Assembly: GCA_036377675.1 (NCBI GenBank)
Contig: DASUXY010000024.1
Span: 1-64,000 of the forward strand
Reading direction: 5' to 3'
Length of the DNA stretch: 64,000 nucleotides
Source: DASUXY01 sp036377675
Lineage (GTDB): Bacteria; Bacillota; Bacilli; Bacillales; Amphibacillaceae
Below, piece after piece: positions 44,898 to 54,436 of the stretch. The translations under genes and the position numbers were made by a program. The notes under the pieces are model-generated. The model ran no database searches. It was given only the letters and a program-made list of their open reading frames with translations, and was not told where the DNA came from. Every line of letters begins with the position of its first letter. Position 1 is the first letter of the stretch.

Positions 44898-45122
44898 TTA
44901 CTCTTTTCTTACAGATCGTAATTCATCAATAAATGCCTGTGTTTCCGAAGGACTTAATCGCTCTTTCTGGACGACGAATTCGTACATGTCCTTCAATTCG
45001 TCGTATTTATTCAAATCATAGCCCTCAGGATCCATGATTAAGCGATTAGCAACATCAAGTCGTTCTGACAACTCATCTAATATGTATTTCAAATTTTCAG
45101 GAGTTGCCTGTTCTAAATTCAT
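44898..45122 (-). CDS. yfkK: DUF1128 / UPF0435 protein, YfkK-like
   Basis: A 74-residue acidic, helical cytoplasmic protein of unknown function. It resembles B. subtilis YfkK by length and by the segments NLEQATPENLKYI, DPEGYDLNKYDELKD and ERLSPSETQAFIDEL. GAGGTG precedes the ATG. In B. subtilis this gene is elsewhere; here it sits inverted between rnc and smc. An overlapping plus-strand frame is a shadow. Confidence 0.85.
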   Translation of the reverse strand: MNLEQATPENLKYILDELSERLDVANRLIMDPEGYDLNKYDELKDMYEFVVQKERLSPSETQAFIDELRSVRKE

Positions 45123-45280
45123 GTAAACACCTCATCATTTAATTTTTAATGAGCGAATGAATCGTTACGATTCGCTACGATCTTCTTTTGTTCTTATATG
45201 TATGATAGAATATATGCGTTAAAAAACCAAATATTTAAACATATGAAGTATTCATCGACAATCAATCGGCTTACTAAAGA

Positions 45281-45309
45281 TTGTCTTTAAGAAATTATAC
45301 TTCGATAAT
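45281..45309 (+). promoter_or_regulatory. Candidate smc promoter
   Basis: TTGTCT (45281-45286) and GATAAT (45304-45309) are 17 bases apart, about 120 bases upstream of smc. The rest of the 45123-45429 gap shows no gene; it must also hold the minus-strand promoter for the yfkK-like gene, which I could not place. Confidence 0.5.
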
Positions 45310-45429
45310 GATAGATAGTACACTGCTCAAAGTGTTTGCAGGACTAAAAAGTGCAGTTATCAATTTGTAGACTTAACTTGCCTTTGCATGTGAATGTCGT
45401 AAAGGAAATTCCGTTTTAGGAGAATGTGT

Positions 45430-48400
45430 ATGTATTTGAAACGATTAGAAAGCGTAGGCTTTAAATCTTTTGCTGAACGAATCAACGTTGAATTTGTACC
45501 TGGGGTGACAGCAGTAGTAGGTCCGAATGGGAGTGGGAAAAGTAATATTACAGACGCCATTCGATGGGTGTTAGGTGAACAATCGGCAAAGTCGCTACGA
45601 GGATCAAAAATGGAAGATATTATTTTCCAAGGTAGTGATACCCGAAGGCCCTTGAATGTTGCGGAAGTTACCTTAGTCCTTGATAATTCGGATCAGTTGC
45701 TTCCACTTGAATATGGCGAAATTAGTGTGACAAGACGTGTCTATCGTTCCGGTGAAAGTGAATTTTATATTAATAAGCAATCGTGTCGACTGAAAGATAT
45801 TATCGATTTATTTATGGATTCGGGTCTTGGCCGCGAAGCATTTTCAATTATCGGTCAAGGACAGATCGAAGAAATCCTTAGCTCGAAAGCTGAAGAACGA
45901 CGGACGATTTTTGAAGAAGCGGCTGGTGTGCTGAAATATAAACACCGTAAAAAGAAAGCGGAATTTAAATTAGCTGAAACAGGTGAAAACTTAAGTCGCG
46001 TAAATGACATTACGTACGAAATTGAACAACAATTAACTCCTTTAGAAAGTCAAGCGAAGACAGCTCGAACATATCTCAAGTTGAAAGATCAATTGCAAGA
46101 GAAGGAAATATCTTTACTTATTACGGAAATTGAACAATTTCATGAAAAATGGCAAAAACGATTGCAGCAGTTGGAACAAGAACGCGTTAAAGAAATTGAA
46201 TGGAAGACGAGTATCCAAAAACAAGAAGCGGTCATCGAAAAAGAACGACGATCAATCGAACAGCTCGATCAGTCGATTGAAAAGTTACAAGAACAGTTAC
46301 TAGCTACAACTGAACAGTTGGAACAACATGAAGGGAAAAAGCGAGTGTTATACGAACGCATTAAACACTATGCTGAAGATAAACAAAAACTACAATCCCA
46401 TATCGTTGAAACAGCTCGAGAGAAAAAGCGATTTATGCGAGCGTATAAGAATGAAAAAAAACAACTCGATCATTTAACAAAAGATAGGTCGGACACGAAG
46501 AAAGAGTTGGAACGGATCGAACAACAACTCGCCGTTGAGCACGAAACAATTACTGAACAGATCGAAGACTTAACATCCGATTACATTGAACATTTGAATG
46601 TGCAAGCGGCGAAGCGAAATGAGCAACAATCGATTCGGCAACAATGGAAGAAGTTAACCAATGTAAAAAAGCTCCAATCCGAAAAGTATGAGCAGTTGGT
46701 CCAACAACAGAAGAAAATGAATGAAAAAAGCGAGGCGTCTAAACAACAGTATGAAGCTGCAATGACTACATATGTTGAACACCGTCAAGCGATTGAACAA
46801 CTTAAAAAAGAGTTAGTAAAAGAGCGCTCCAGCTTTCAAAGTGCGCAAAAAAAGTTGTATCAAAAGTATCGATATCTTGAAAAGATGAAATCACGAAAAG
46901 AAATGCTGGAAGAGATGAAAGAAGACTTCCAAGGCTTTTTTCAAGGTGTTAAATACGTTTTGCGAGCTCAAGAAAATAAACAACTTACACATGTATATGG
47001 AGCAGTTTTACAGTTAATAGATGTTCCACAACAATATGTGACAGCCATTGAAACTGTCCTAGGGGGGCAAGCGCAAAACATAGTCGTTCAAAATGATGAG
47101 ACAGCAAGGAAAGCAATTGGTTGGTTAAAACGGACGAATCGTGGACGAGCTACCTTTTTACCGCTTGAATCGATTCAACCACGCTATATTACAAAGCGCG
47201 TTCGCTCCAAAGTTGACAACCATCCCGGATTTATTGGCGTAGCGTCAGAAGTCGTATCGACGAATGAAAAATACGAAGTCGTTGTCAATCATCTCATGGG
47301 ACATGTAATGATTGCAAAAACGTTAAAAGATGCTAATGAGCTTGCAAAGCTTGCGTCTCGTCGCTACCGTGTCGTCACTTTAGAAGGCGATGTTGTTTTC
47401 CCTGGAGGTTCGATGTCAGGGGGAGCTAAAAAACGAACGAACCAATCGCTATTTACGAGAGAAAAAGATTTACAACAGTTAACTGAAAAACTGAATGTCG
47501 TCAGCCAAGAAGTGACCGACTTTCGAAACCGTGTTCAACAACAAGAAGCTCATATGACCGAAAAAGAACAAGCGCTTAAAAAGATGGAGCAGTCTCTACA
47601 TGCGAAACAGCAAACGGTTGAACAATTAAAAGCGACGCAGACAGAATGCAATATGAAATTACAATCGTTAACCGATCAACTTACTTTATTTAACCGAGAT
47701 CATAAACAGATACAGAATGACAAAGAGCGGTTAATTGATCGCGACCGTGAACTAACAAATGAGCTTGCGGAACTTGACGAACAATTAAAATCGCTTCAAC
47801 AGACGATTGATGAATTAACAGAACAAAAACATACTTTTCATGAAACGAAAGAACAACTCGAATATGAGTTTCATCGTCTACAAGTATCGTTGGCAGAACA
47901 GGAAGAACGGATTAAACATCAACATGAAAAAACGACCTCCATACAAGCAGAAATGGAGCGATTGACGCAACGCGAGCAAATGTATACGAATGATTTACAT
48001 GAACTCATTGAATTGAAGGAATCCGAAATAAGCGAGGATGAACTTGATCAAAAAATAATCGAAAAACAACAGCTGAAAGAGGAATTGTTACAAAAAATTC
48101 AAGATTACCGTTCTGATCGGACGAAACGGTCGCAACGATTGCAAGATGAGGAAAGGGAAGTGCGCGAAGAAAATAAGCAACTCCAAATTTTTCTTCGTAA
48201 TATGCAAGAAACAGAAGTTAAAGCGACACGCTTGGACGTTGAATTAGATAATCGGCTTCATCAATTAGAAACAGAATATACAATGACCTATGAAAAAGCG
48301 CAACAGACGTATCCGAAAATTGAAAATATAAATGAAACGAAACAAACGGTTGAAGCATTGAAACGACAAATAACGAATCTCGGTACTGTAAACCTTGGAG

Positions 48401-48996
48401 CCATCGATGAATATGAGCGAATTAGAGAGCGATATTCATTTTTGACAGTTCAAAAGAATGACCTCGAAGAAGCGAAACAAACCCTTCATGAAGTCATTGC
48501 CGAAATGGATGAGGAGATGGAAAAGTTATTCGCTGATACGTTCCACCAAATTAAGAACGAGTTTACAATCGTTTTCAAACAATTGTTTGGTGGAGGACGG
48601 GCGGAGCTAAAACTTACAGACCCGAAAGACTTATTGGAAACGGGTATAGAGATTATCGCTCAGCCACCCGGGAAAAAGTTACAAAACTTAGGTCTTTTGT
48701 CAGGAGGAGAAAAAGCACTCACCGCCATAGCATTGTTGTTTGCCATTTTACGTGTTCGTCCCGTTCCTTTTTGTGTATTAGATGAGGTTGAAGCTTCATT
48801 GGATGAAGCAAACGTTGTGCGCTTCGCTAAATATGTAAACATGCATAGTGAAAGCACTCAATTTATTGTGATTACGCACCGAAAAGGTACAATGGAAGAA
48901 GCAGATGTTTTATACGGTGTAACGATGCAAGAATCTGGTGTTTCACGACTCGTATCAGTTAAATTAGAAGAAACTGAAGAGCTCATGGAAGCTTAA
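45430..48996 (+). CDS. smc: Chromosome segregation/condensin protein Smc
   Basis: ATPase of the bacterial condensin that compacts and segregates the chromosome with ScpAB. The 1188 residues have an N-terminal Walker A (GPNGSGKSN), two long coiled coils (about 165-500 and 670-1000), a central hinge (about 505-665), and a C-terminal head with signature LLSGGEKALTAIALL and Walker B FCVLDEVEASLD. ATG 45430 is preferred to 45424 for its seven-base distance from TAGGAG. Confidence 0.97.
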   Translation: MYLKRLESVGFKSFAERINVEFVPGVTAVVGPNGSGKSNITDAIRWVLGEQSAKSLRGSKMEDIIFQGSDTRRPLNVAEVTLVLDNSDQLLPLEYGEISVTRRVYRSGESEFYINKQSCRLKDIIDLFMDSGLGREAFSIIGQGQIEEILSSKAEERRTIFEEAAGVLKYKHRKKKAEFKLAETGENLSRVNDITYEIEQQLTPLESQAKTARTYLKLKDQLQEKEISLLITEIEQFHEKWQKRLQQLEQERVKEIEWKTSIQKQEAVIEKERRSIEQLDQSIEKLQEQLLATTEQLEQHEGKKRVLYERIKHYAEDKQKLQSHIVETAREKKRFMRAYKNEKKQLDHLTKDRSDTKKELERIEQQLAVEHETITEQIEDLTSDYIEHLNVQAAKRNEQQSIRQQWKKLTNVKKLQSEKYEQLVQQQKKMNEKSEASKQQYEAAMTTYVEHRQAIEQLKKELVKERSSFQSAQKKLYQKYRYLEKMKSRKEMLEEMKEDFQGFFQGVKYVLRAQENKQLTHVYGAVLQLIDVPQQYVTAIETVLGGQAQNIVVQNDETARKAIGWLKRTNRGRATFLPLESIQPRYITKRVRSKVDNHPGFIGVASEVVSTNEKYEVVVNHLMGHVMIAKTLKDANELAKLASRRYRVVTLEGDVVFPGGSMSGGAKKRTNQSLFTREKDLQQLTEKLNVVSQEVTDFRNRVQQQEAHMTEKEQALKKMEQSLHAKQQTVEQLKATQTECNMKLQSLTDQLTLFNRDHKQIQNDKERLIDRDRELTNELAELDEQLKSLQQTIDELTEQKHTFHETKEQLEYEFHRLQVSLAEQEERIKHQHEKTTSIQAEMERLTQREQMYTNDLHELIELKESEISEDELDQKIIEKQQLKEELLQKIQDYRSDRTKRSQRLQDEEREVREENKQLQIFLRNMQETEVKATRLDVELDNRLHQLETEYTMTYEKAQQTYPKIENINETKQTVEALKRQITNLGTVNLGAIDEYERIRERYSFLTVQKNDLEEAKQTLHEVIAEMDEEMEKLFADTFHQIKNEFTIVFKQLFGGGRAELKLTDPKDLLETGIEIIAQPPGKKLQNLGLLSGGEKALTAIALLFAILRVRPVPFCVLDEVEASLDEANVVRFAKYVNMHSESTQFIVITHRKGTMEEADVLYGVTMQESGVSRLVSVKLEETEELMEA

Positions 48997-49013
48997 GAAG
49001 GAGATGATAAACA

Positions 49014-50009
49014 ATGAACTTCATTCAACGATTGAAAAAAAAATTTACAAAAAGTGATAAAAAAGAAGTGTCGACAAAATATAAAAAAGGTATGGAAAAA
49101 ACTCGTCATTCTTTTACGAGTAAAATTAATGATTTAATCGCTCGCTATCGTAAAGTGGATGAAGATTTTTTTGAGGATCTAGAAGAGGCACTCATAACTG
49201 CTGATGTCGGCGTAGTAACCGTCATGGATCTTGTCGATGAATTAAAAATGGAAGTGAAACGCCAAAATATTAAAGAGCCTGAGGAGATGAAAGATGTCAT
49301 TTCTGAAAAGTTAGTAGACATTTACTATGGAGATGAAGACGAGGAAATCGAGGAACTTCATTTACAAGAAGATGGGTTGTCGATTATACTCGTCGTCGGT
49401 GTAAATGGTGTTGGAAAAACGACATCGATCGGTAAGTTAGCGTATCGACTTAAACAAGAAGGAAAAGATGTTGTTTTAGCAGCAGGTGATACCTTTCGAG
49501 CAGGCGCTATCGAACAATTGGATGTGTGGGGAGATCGTGCCGGAGTCGAGGTCATTAAGCAAAGTGCTGGAAGTGATCCCGCTGCTGTAATCTATGATGG
49601 AATTCAAGCAGCAAAAGCTCGTAATGCTGATGTACTCCTTTGTGATACAGCAGGAAGATTACAAAATAAAGTGAACTTGATGAATGAGTTAGCTAAAGTC
49701 CATCGGGTCATTGAGCGAGAAGTACCAGGTGCCCCGCATGAAGTATTGCTCGTCCTCGATGCAACGACCGGCCAAAATGCTTTAAGTCAAGCAAAAATCT
49801 TTTCAGAAAGCACGGATGTTACCGGAATTGTTTTGACGAAACTAGATGGAACTGCTAAAGGTGGAATCGTTTTAGCGATTCGTCATGAAATGGACATCCC
49901 TGTAAAATTTGTTGGGCTTGGCGAGCAAGTCGAGGATTTACAAGTATTTGATCCACAAGCGTTTGTATACGGTCTGTTCTCCGATACGATCGATGAAAAA
50001 CAAGCGTAA
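49014..50009 (+). CDS. ftsY: Signal recognition particle receptor FtsY
   Basis: SRP-GTPase at the membrane that receives ribosome-nascent chain-SRP complexes from Ffh. The 331 residues have a short basic N-terminus, the helical N domain and the G domain (GVNGVGKTTSIGKLA, DTAGR, TKLDGTAKGG). AGAAGGAG precedes the ATG. It follows smc by 17 bases and is probably co-transcribed with it. Confidence 0.97.
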   Translation: MNFIQRLKKKFTKSDKKEVSTKYKKGMEKTRHSFTSKINDLIARYRKVDEDFFEDLEEALITADVGVVTVMDLVDELKMEVKRQNIKEPEEMKDVISEKLVDIYYGDEDEEIEELHLQEDGLSIILVVGVNGVGKTTSIGKLAYRLKQEGKDVVLAAGDTFRAGAIEQLDVWGDRAGVEVIKQSAGSDPAAVIYDGIQAAKARNADVLLCDTAGRLQNKVNLMNELAKVHRVIEREVPGAPHEVLLVLDATTGQNALSQAKIFSESTDVTGIVLTKLDGTAKGGIVLAIRHEMDIPVKFVGLGEQVEDLQVFDPQAFVYGLFSDTIDEKQA

Positions 50010-50029
50010 TAGATCTCGGAATATTTGGC

Positions 50030-50058
50030 TTGCAACCGCCACTGTTTTCCGTTATGAT
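50030..50058 (+). promoter_or_regulatory. Promoter for ylxM-ffh
   Basis: TTGCAA (50030-50035) and TATGAT (50053-50058) are separated by 17 bases, just downstream of ftsY. Confidence 0.7.
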
Positions 50059-50098
50059 TAATGTTGTAAAGGTATTTCACTTAACAAGGATGAGCGCA

Positions 50099-50425
50099 AT
50101 GCTTGAAAAAACGAATCGTGTCAACTTTTTGTTTGACTTTTATCAAACGTTATTAACACCTAAACAGTATAACTATATGAAAATGTACTATTTAGAAGAT
50201 TACTCATTAGGTGAAATTGCCAAGCGGTTTCAAGTTTCACGTCAAGCAATTTATGACAATATCAAGCGCACAGAAGCGATGTTAGAATCCTATGAAGAAA
50301 ACTTGCATTTGTACGAAAAGTTTCAAAAGCGGTTTAAGCTCATTGAACAATTAGAGGAGCAGTTGCTTGACAAAAAGTGTGATCAACTACAGCCTATAAT
50401 TGATGAATTAAAACAATTAGATTAA
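50099..50425 (+). CDS. ylxM: YlxM helix-turn-helix protein (SRP operon)
   Basis: A 108-residue helix-turn-helix protein that binds the SRP in streptococci and B. subtilis and is encoded before ffh. The conserved core is LFDFYQTLLTPKQ and SLGEIAKRFQVSRQAIYDNIKRTE. I chose ATG 50099; ATG 50090 in the same frame lies on the AAGG site. It is 14 bases before ffh. Confidence 0.93.
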   Translation: MLEKTNRVNFLFDFYQTLLTPKQYNYMKMYYLEDYSLGEIAKRFQVSRQAIYDNIKRTEAMLESYEENLHLYEKFQKRFKLIEQLEEQLLDKKCDQLQPIIDELKQLD

Positions 50426-50439
50426 GGGGGGAACTTAAA

Positions 50440-51783
50440 ATGGCCTTTGAAGGACTTGCTGAGCGTTTACAAAGTACAATTAAAAAAATAACTGGTAAAG
50501 GTAAAGTTACCGAACAAGATGTTAAAGAAATGACGCGTGAAGTTCGGCTAGCATTGCTTGAAGCGGATGTTAACTTCCGTGTCGTTAAAGATTTAATCAA
50601 GCAGATTAAAGAACGAGCTGTCGGCCAGGAAGTCATGGAAAGCTTAACACCTGGACAGCAAGTTATTAAAGTTGTTAAAGATGAATTGACGAATTTAATG
50701 GGGAAAGAGCAAAGTAAAATAGCTGTTGCTAAGCGTCCACCGACCGTAATCATGATGGTTGGCTTACAAGGTGCTGGTAAGACGACGACGACTGGAAAAC
50801 TGGCGAACCATTTACGAAAAAATCATAATCGGTCACCACTCTTAGTCGCTTGTGACGTCTATCGCCCAGCCGCTGTCGATCAGCTGCAAACACTCGGGAA
50901 ACAACTGAATATGCCTGTGTTTTCTAAAGGAACAGACGTTAGTCCAGTCGATATTGCGAAGGAAGCGATTGAACAGGCGAAAGAAGAACATCATGATTAT
51001 GTCATTATTGACACGGCGGGACGACTACACGTCGATGAAGAGTTAATGGATGAACTCACACAAATAAAAGAAACTGTCCAACCTGATGAAATATTTCTTG
51101 TCGTCGATGCGATGACTGGACAAGATGCGGTTAATGTTGCTGAAAACTTTAATGAACTGCTCGATATTACTGGGGTTGTACTTACGAAACTAGATGGAGA
51201 TACACGTGGGGGAGCAGCACTCTCAATTAAAGCCGTTACTGGTAAACCGATAAAATTCGCTGGTATGGGTGAAAAACTTGATCAATTGGAACCATTTCAC
51301 CCCGATCGAATGGCTTCGAGAATTCTCGGCATGGGTGACGTGTTAACACTCATTGAGAAGGCTCAAACACAAGTCGATGAAAAGCGAGCAAAAGAACTCG
51401 AAGAAAAAATGCGGACAATGTCGTTTACGTTCGATGACTTTTTAGAACAAATGGATCAAGTCAAAAGTATGGGACCGTTGGATGAATTAATTGCGATGAT
51501 TCCAGGTGCGAATAAAATGAAAGGGTTAAAAAATGCGCAAATTGATGAGCGCCAAATTGCCCAAGTTGAAGCGATTATCCAATCGATGACGAAACAAGAA
51601 CGCCAAGACCCTAGTATTATGAATGCGAGTCGTAAAAAGCGCATTGCTAAAGGATCTGGCACAAACGTTTCCCAAGTCAATCGTCTCTTGAAACAATTTG
51701 AAGAAATGAAGAAAATGATGAAGCGAATGACGAATATGCAAAAAGGTAAAAAAGGTAAAGGATTTAAACTTCCTTTCATGTAA
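50440..51783 (+). CDS. ffh: Signal recognition particle protein Ffh
   Basis: SRP54-type GTPase that binds signal sequences together with the small SRP RNA. The 447 residues contain the N domain, the G domain (GLQGAGKTTTTGKLA, DTAGR, TKLDGDTRGG) and the methionine-rich M domain (about 300-447; many Met near the end). AAGGGGGG precedes the ATG. No scRNA gene was seen in the window. Confidence 0.97.
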   Translation: MAFEGLAERLQSTIKKITGKGKVTEQDVKEMTREVRLALLEADVNFRVVKDLIKQIKERAVGQEVMESLTPGQQVIKVVKDELTNLMGKEQSKIAVAKRPPTVIMMVGLQGAGKTTTTGKLANHLRKNHNRSPLLVACDVYRPAAVDQLQTLGKQLNMPVFSKGTDVSPVDIAKEAIEQAKEEHHDYVIIDTAGRLHVDEELMDELTQIKETVQPDEIFLVVDAMTGQDAVNVAENFNELLDITGVVLTKLDGDTRGGAALSIKAVTGKPIKFAGMGEKLDQLEPFHPDRMASRILGMGDVLTLIEKAQTQVDEKRAKELEEKMRTMSFTFDDFLEQMDQVKSMGPLDELIAMIPGANKMKGLKNAQIDERQIAQVEAIIQSMTKQERQDPSIMNASRKKRIAKGSGTNVSQVNRLLKQFEEMKKMMKRMTNMQKGKKGKGFKLPFM

Positions 51784-51794
51784 TGGAAAAATAC

Positions 51795-51823
51795 TTTACA
51801 GACATTCGAGTTTCTGATACAAT
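51795..51823 (+). promoter_or_regulatory. rpsP promoter
   Basis: TTTACA (51795-51800) and TACAAT (51818-51823) are exactly 17 bases apart, 40 bases upstream of rpsP. Confidence 0.7.
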
Positions 51824-51863
51824 CTAAAATTGTGAAAAACTATTCATTAGGAGGTGCTCTTAC

Positions 51864-52130
51864 ATGGCCGTTAAAATTCGGATGAAACGTGTTGGTTCAA
51901 AAAGAAACCCATTTTATCGTATTGTTGTAGCTGATTCACGTTTTCCACGTGATGGACGTAATATCGAACAAATTGGAACATATCACCCGGTTTCAAATCC
52001 TGTTCAGTTAGATATTGATGAAGAGAAAGCTCTTAACTGGATGAAAAATGGTGCACAACCAAGTGATACTGTCCGTAACTTGTTTTCGAAACAAGGCATC
52101 ATGAAAAAATTCCACGAACAGAAAAATTAA
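51864..52130 (+). CDS. rpsP: 30S ribosomal protein S16
   Basis: An 88-residue small-subunit protein with the family start MAVKIRMKRVGSKRNPFYR and IVVADSRFPRDGR. TAGGAGG lies upstream. It heads the rpsP-khpA-ylqD-rimM-trmD group. Confidence 0.98.
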   Translation: MAVKIRMKRVGSKRNPFYRIVVADSRFPRDGRNIEQIGTYHPVSNPVQLDIDEEKALNWMKNGAQPSDTVRNLFSKQGIMKKFHEQKN

Positions 52131-52151
52131 TAAGCAAAGTAGTGTGATCTC

Positions 52152-52379
52152 ATGAAAGCCCTTATTGAAACAATTATTACTCCACTTGTCGACCATCCAG
52201 AGGACATCGTAGTTACAGAGACAGAAGAAGAAACGAAAATCGTATACCATCTTACTGTCCATGAAGAGGATGTCGGCAAAGTGATTGGAAAAAACGGTCG
52301 GATTGCTAAAGCAATTCGCACTGTAGTCTATGCGGCTAAATCAGATAAAGACAAGCGGATTTATTTGGATATTATGTAA
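52152..52379 (+). CDS. khpA: KH-domain RNA-binding protein KhpA
   Basis: A 75-residue single KH-domain protein that, in other Firmicutes, partners KhpB and binds many RNAs. The GXXG loop is GKNGR in VGKVIGKNGRIAKAIR. It corresponds to B. subtilis ylqC. A hairpin lies directly over its stop codon. Confidence 0.94.
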   Translation: MKALIETIITPLVDHPEDIVVTETEEETKIVYHLTVHEEDVGKVIGKNGRIAKAIRTVVYAAKSDKDKRIYLDIM

Positions 52380-52406
52380 AGGGAAAGGGTGCACCTTTCC
52401 CTTTTT
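52378..52406 (+). terminator. Hairpin between khpA and ylqD
   Basis: AAAGGGAAAGG and CCTTTCCCTTT pair perfectly around five bases and are followed by TT. The first arm begins inside the khpA stop. It could end or attenuate the rpsP-khpA transcript, leaving ylqD-rimM-trmD at a lower level. Confidence 0.8.
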
Positions 52407-52534
52407 CCAAAGAAAAGAACAGAATGATGACGAATATTTGTCGGATCGGACAATGTTCTATTAGCATCCAGCATGTAAATGTGAAGAAGATTACTGTATG
52501 AATGATGAGCCATTTTGAGAGTGAGGAAAAAATA

Positions 52535-52924
52535 GTGAAAATCATTCAAAAAGTGCAAATCAAACAAATTATTACAGAGAAGAGTAAAAAACAATTACAA
52601 AAGAGATTTTTGAATCGCCACATGCGGCTTGAACAAGAGTATCAACAGTTATTATTTGAACAGCGGAAATTACAAAATAAAACAGGTTTTTCTAAACAAG
52701 AGGTAGCTCGCCGCTTTCAACAAGAACTTCGCAATCGCCAAGAAAAAATAAAATTGCTTCAATTTAAGATGGAGCAGTTAGAAATATTGGAAGTTGGTAG
52801 CGAAATCATTGAAACAGAAGTTGAAGCTCTCGTTGAAGTAACAAAAGGGATGCGTTGGGATGAAATGATGAATGACCAAGCAATCGTTATTAAAGATGGG
52901 ATTGTCGTTCGAATCGATAAATAG
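52535..52924 (+). CDS. ylqD: YlqD family protein
   Basis: A 129-residue protein of unknown function found between the khpA and rimM genes in Bacillaceae. It has a heptad-rich helical middle (about 20-85) and a C-terminal beta part ending in IVIKDGIVVRID. I chose GTG 52535, eight bases after GTGAGG, because it gives the usual start (M)KIIQKVQIKQ; the longer frame from 52502 lacks a site. Confidence 0.87.
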   Translation: MKIIQKVQIKQIITEKSKKQLQKRFLNRHMRLEQEYQQLLFEQRKLQNKTGFSKQEVARRFQQELRNRQEKIKLLQFKMEQLEILEVGSEIIETEVEALVEVTKGMRWDEMMNDQAIVIKDGIVVRIDK

Positions 52925-52939
52925 CGAGCAGGTGAGAAT

Positions 52940-53455
52940 ATGACAGAAAAGATGTTCGAAATAGGGAAAATAATTAATACACATGGGATCCGTGGAGAAG
53001 TAAAAGTGTTTCGAATCACCCATTTTGAAGAACGTTTTTCCGTTGGAAACACTGTCTATGTTGTGAAGGAAGAGGATAAACCGCTCCAACTGACGATTGA
53101 TGGCCATCGAGTGCATAAAGGGTATGACCTTCTTCACTTTGAAGGCTACAATCGAATTGAAGATGTCGAAACATTTAAAAACGCTTATTTAAAAATAACC
53201 GAAGAACAGTTAACAGAGCTAGAAGAAGGCTCTTATTATTACTATGAAATTATTGGCTGTTCTGTCTATACAAATAAAGGTAAAAAAGTCGGTGATGTCA
53301 AAGAAATTTTATCACCCGGAGCAAACGATGTTTGGGTCGTTATCGATGACGTAGGAAATGAAACACTTATACCTTTTATTACAGATGTCGTTACAGATGT
53401 CGATGTCAAAAGTAAAAAAATAATTATTCATCCAATGGAAGGACTGCTAGATTAA
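52940..53455 (+). CDS. rimM: 16S rRNA processing protein RimM
   Basis: Binds S19 in the 30S head during maturation. The 171 residues have the N-terminal RimM domain (IGKIINTHGIRGEVKV) and a C-terminal PRC barrel (about 97-168, ANDVWVV and LIPFI). AGGTGAG precedes the ATG. It shares one base with the trmD start. Confidence 0.96.
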   Translation: MTEKMFEIGKIINTHGIRGEVKVFRITHFEERFSVGNTVYVVKEEDKPLQLTIDGHRVHKGYDLLHFEGYNRIEDVETFKNAYLKITEEQLTELEEGSYYYYEIIGCSVYTNKGKKVGDVKEILSPGANDVWVVIDDVGNETLIPFITDVVTDVDVKSKKIIIHPMEGLLD

Positions 53456-54189
53456 TGCATATTGATATTTTAACATTATTTCCTGAAATGTTTCATGGGA
53501 TATTGAATACGTCTATATTGAAAAAAGCACAGGAAAATGAAAGCTTTACATACAATTTAATTAATTTTCGCGAATATTCAACAGATAAACATCAAAAAGT
53601 TGACGATTATCCCTATGGCGGTGGTGCAGGTATGGTATTAACACCACAGCCCATTTTTGATGCAGTTCAAGCAGTTACAAAAGATCAAAAATCAAAACCT
53701 CGTATTATTTTAATGTGCCCCCAAGGTGAAACGTACAACCAACAAAAAGCAGAAGAATTGGCAACTGAGGAACATCTCATTTTTATTTGCGGCCATTATG
53801 AAGGTTATGATGAACGCATACGAAAACATCTCGTTACGGACGAACTATCGATTGGAGATTATGTATTAACCGGTGGAGAACTCGGAGCGATGGTTGTCAT
53901 CGATAGTGTTGTTCGTCTGTTGCCGGATGCACTTGGAAATGTGGAATCTGCGCCTCAAGATTCTTTCTCAACCGGATTGTTAGAACATCCACATTATACG
54001 CGACCGAGAGATTTTCGAGGAATGACCGTACCAGACGTCTTACTTTCTGGAAATCATGCAGAAATTGCTGCTTGGCGCCGAAAAGAATCGTTGAGAAGAA
54101 CGTATGAACGTCGCAAAGAATTGCTATTAGAACAAACGTTAACCGAGGAAGACCGTAAAATGTTAGAAGAAATTAGACGAGAGCAATAA
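53455..54189 (+). CDS. trmD: tRNA (guanine-37-N1) methyltransferase
   Basis: Makes m1G37 in tRNA to prevent frameshifting. The 244 residues carry the SPOUT trefoil-knot signature (LICPQGE-like LMCPQGE, CGHYEGYDER, SIGDYVLTGGELG). Its start overlaps the rimM stop. Confidence 0.97.
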   Translation: MHIDILTLFPEMFHGILNTSILKKAQENESFTYNLINFREYSTDKHQKVDDYPYGGGAGMVLTPQPIFDAVQAVTKDQKSKPRIILMCPQGETYNQQKAEELATEEHLIFICGHYEGYDERIRKHLVTDELSIGDYVLTGGELGAMVVIDSVVRLLPDALGNVESAPQDSFSTGLLEHPHYTRPRDFRGMTVPDVLLSGNHAEIAAWRRKESLRRTYERRKELLLEQTLTEEDRKMLEEIRREQ

Positions 54190-54315
54190 CATAGCACTAG
54201 ATTTTTCACTTCAAACATCGAAGAGACGTTGTAATAAAAGACACGCTTCATGAAATAGGATTGTGTAAACATACTTTTAGATCGACTGAAGTTTTACGAC
54301 ATTCGGCCGAAATAT

Positions 54316-54362
54316 TATGATATATTTAGTTGAATCACTAATACGTTTATGATATATTTAGT
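54316..54362 (+). repeat. Two 15-bp direct repeats upstream of rplS
   Basis: TATGATATATTTAGT occurs at 54316-54330 and again at 54348-54362, 32 bases apart. The second copy contains a -10-like TATATT, 17 bases after TTGAAT (54330-54335), so the pair may be a duplicated promoter region. Confidence 0.7.
54330..54358 (+). promoter_or_regulatory. Candidate rplS promoter
   Basis: TTGAAT at 54330-54335 and TATATT at 54353-54358 are spaced by 17 bases, about 100 bases upstream of rplS. Confidence 0.5.
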
Positions 54363-54367
54363 GTTGT

Positions 54368-54436
54368 GTTTAAGTATCATGCTTAAGCTTTATAAACGAT
54401 GTTCCGCTATTCGCTTAATGGGATAAGAACATTGGT
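54368..54436 (+). ncRNA. Candidate L19-type ribosomal protein leader
   Basis: The ~75 bases before the rplS ribosome binding site can fold: ATGTTC and GAACAT close a stem-loop (about 54400-54435) with an upstream AAGTATCATGCTT hairpin. Bacillaceae rplS genes have a known L19 leader in this position. I matched position and general shape only, not a covariance model. Confidence 0.4.

Noticed and set aside
44827..45021. Plus-strand 64-residue ORF after rnc
   Set aside because: It lies antisense to the well-supported DUF1128 gene and over the bidirectional terminator; no ribosome binding site.
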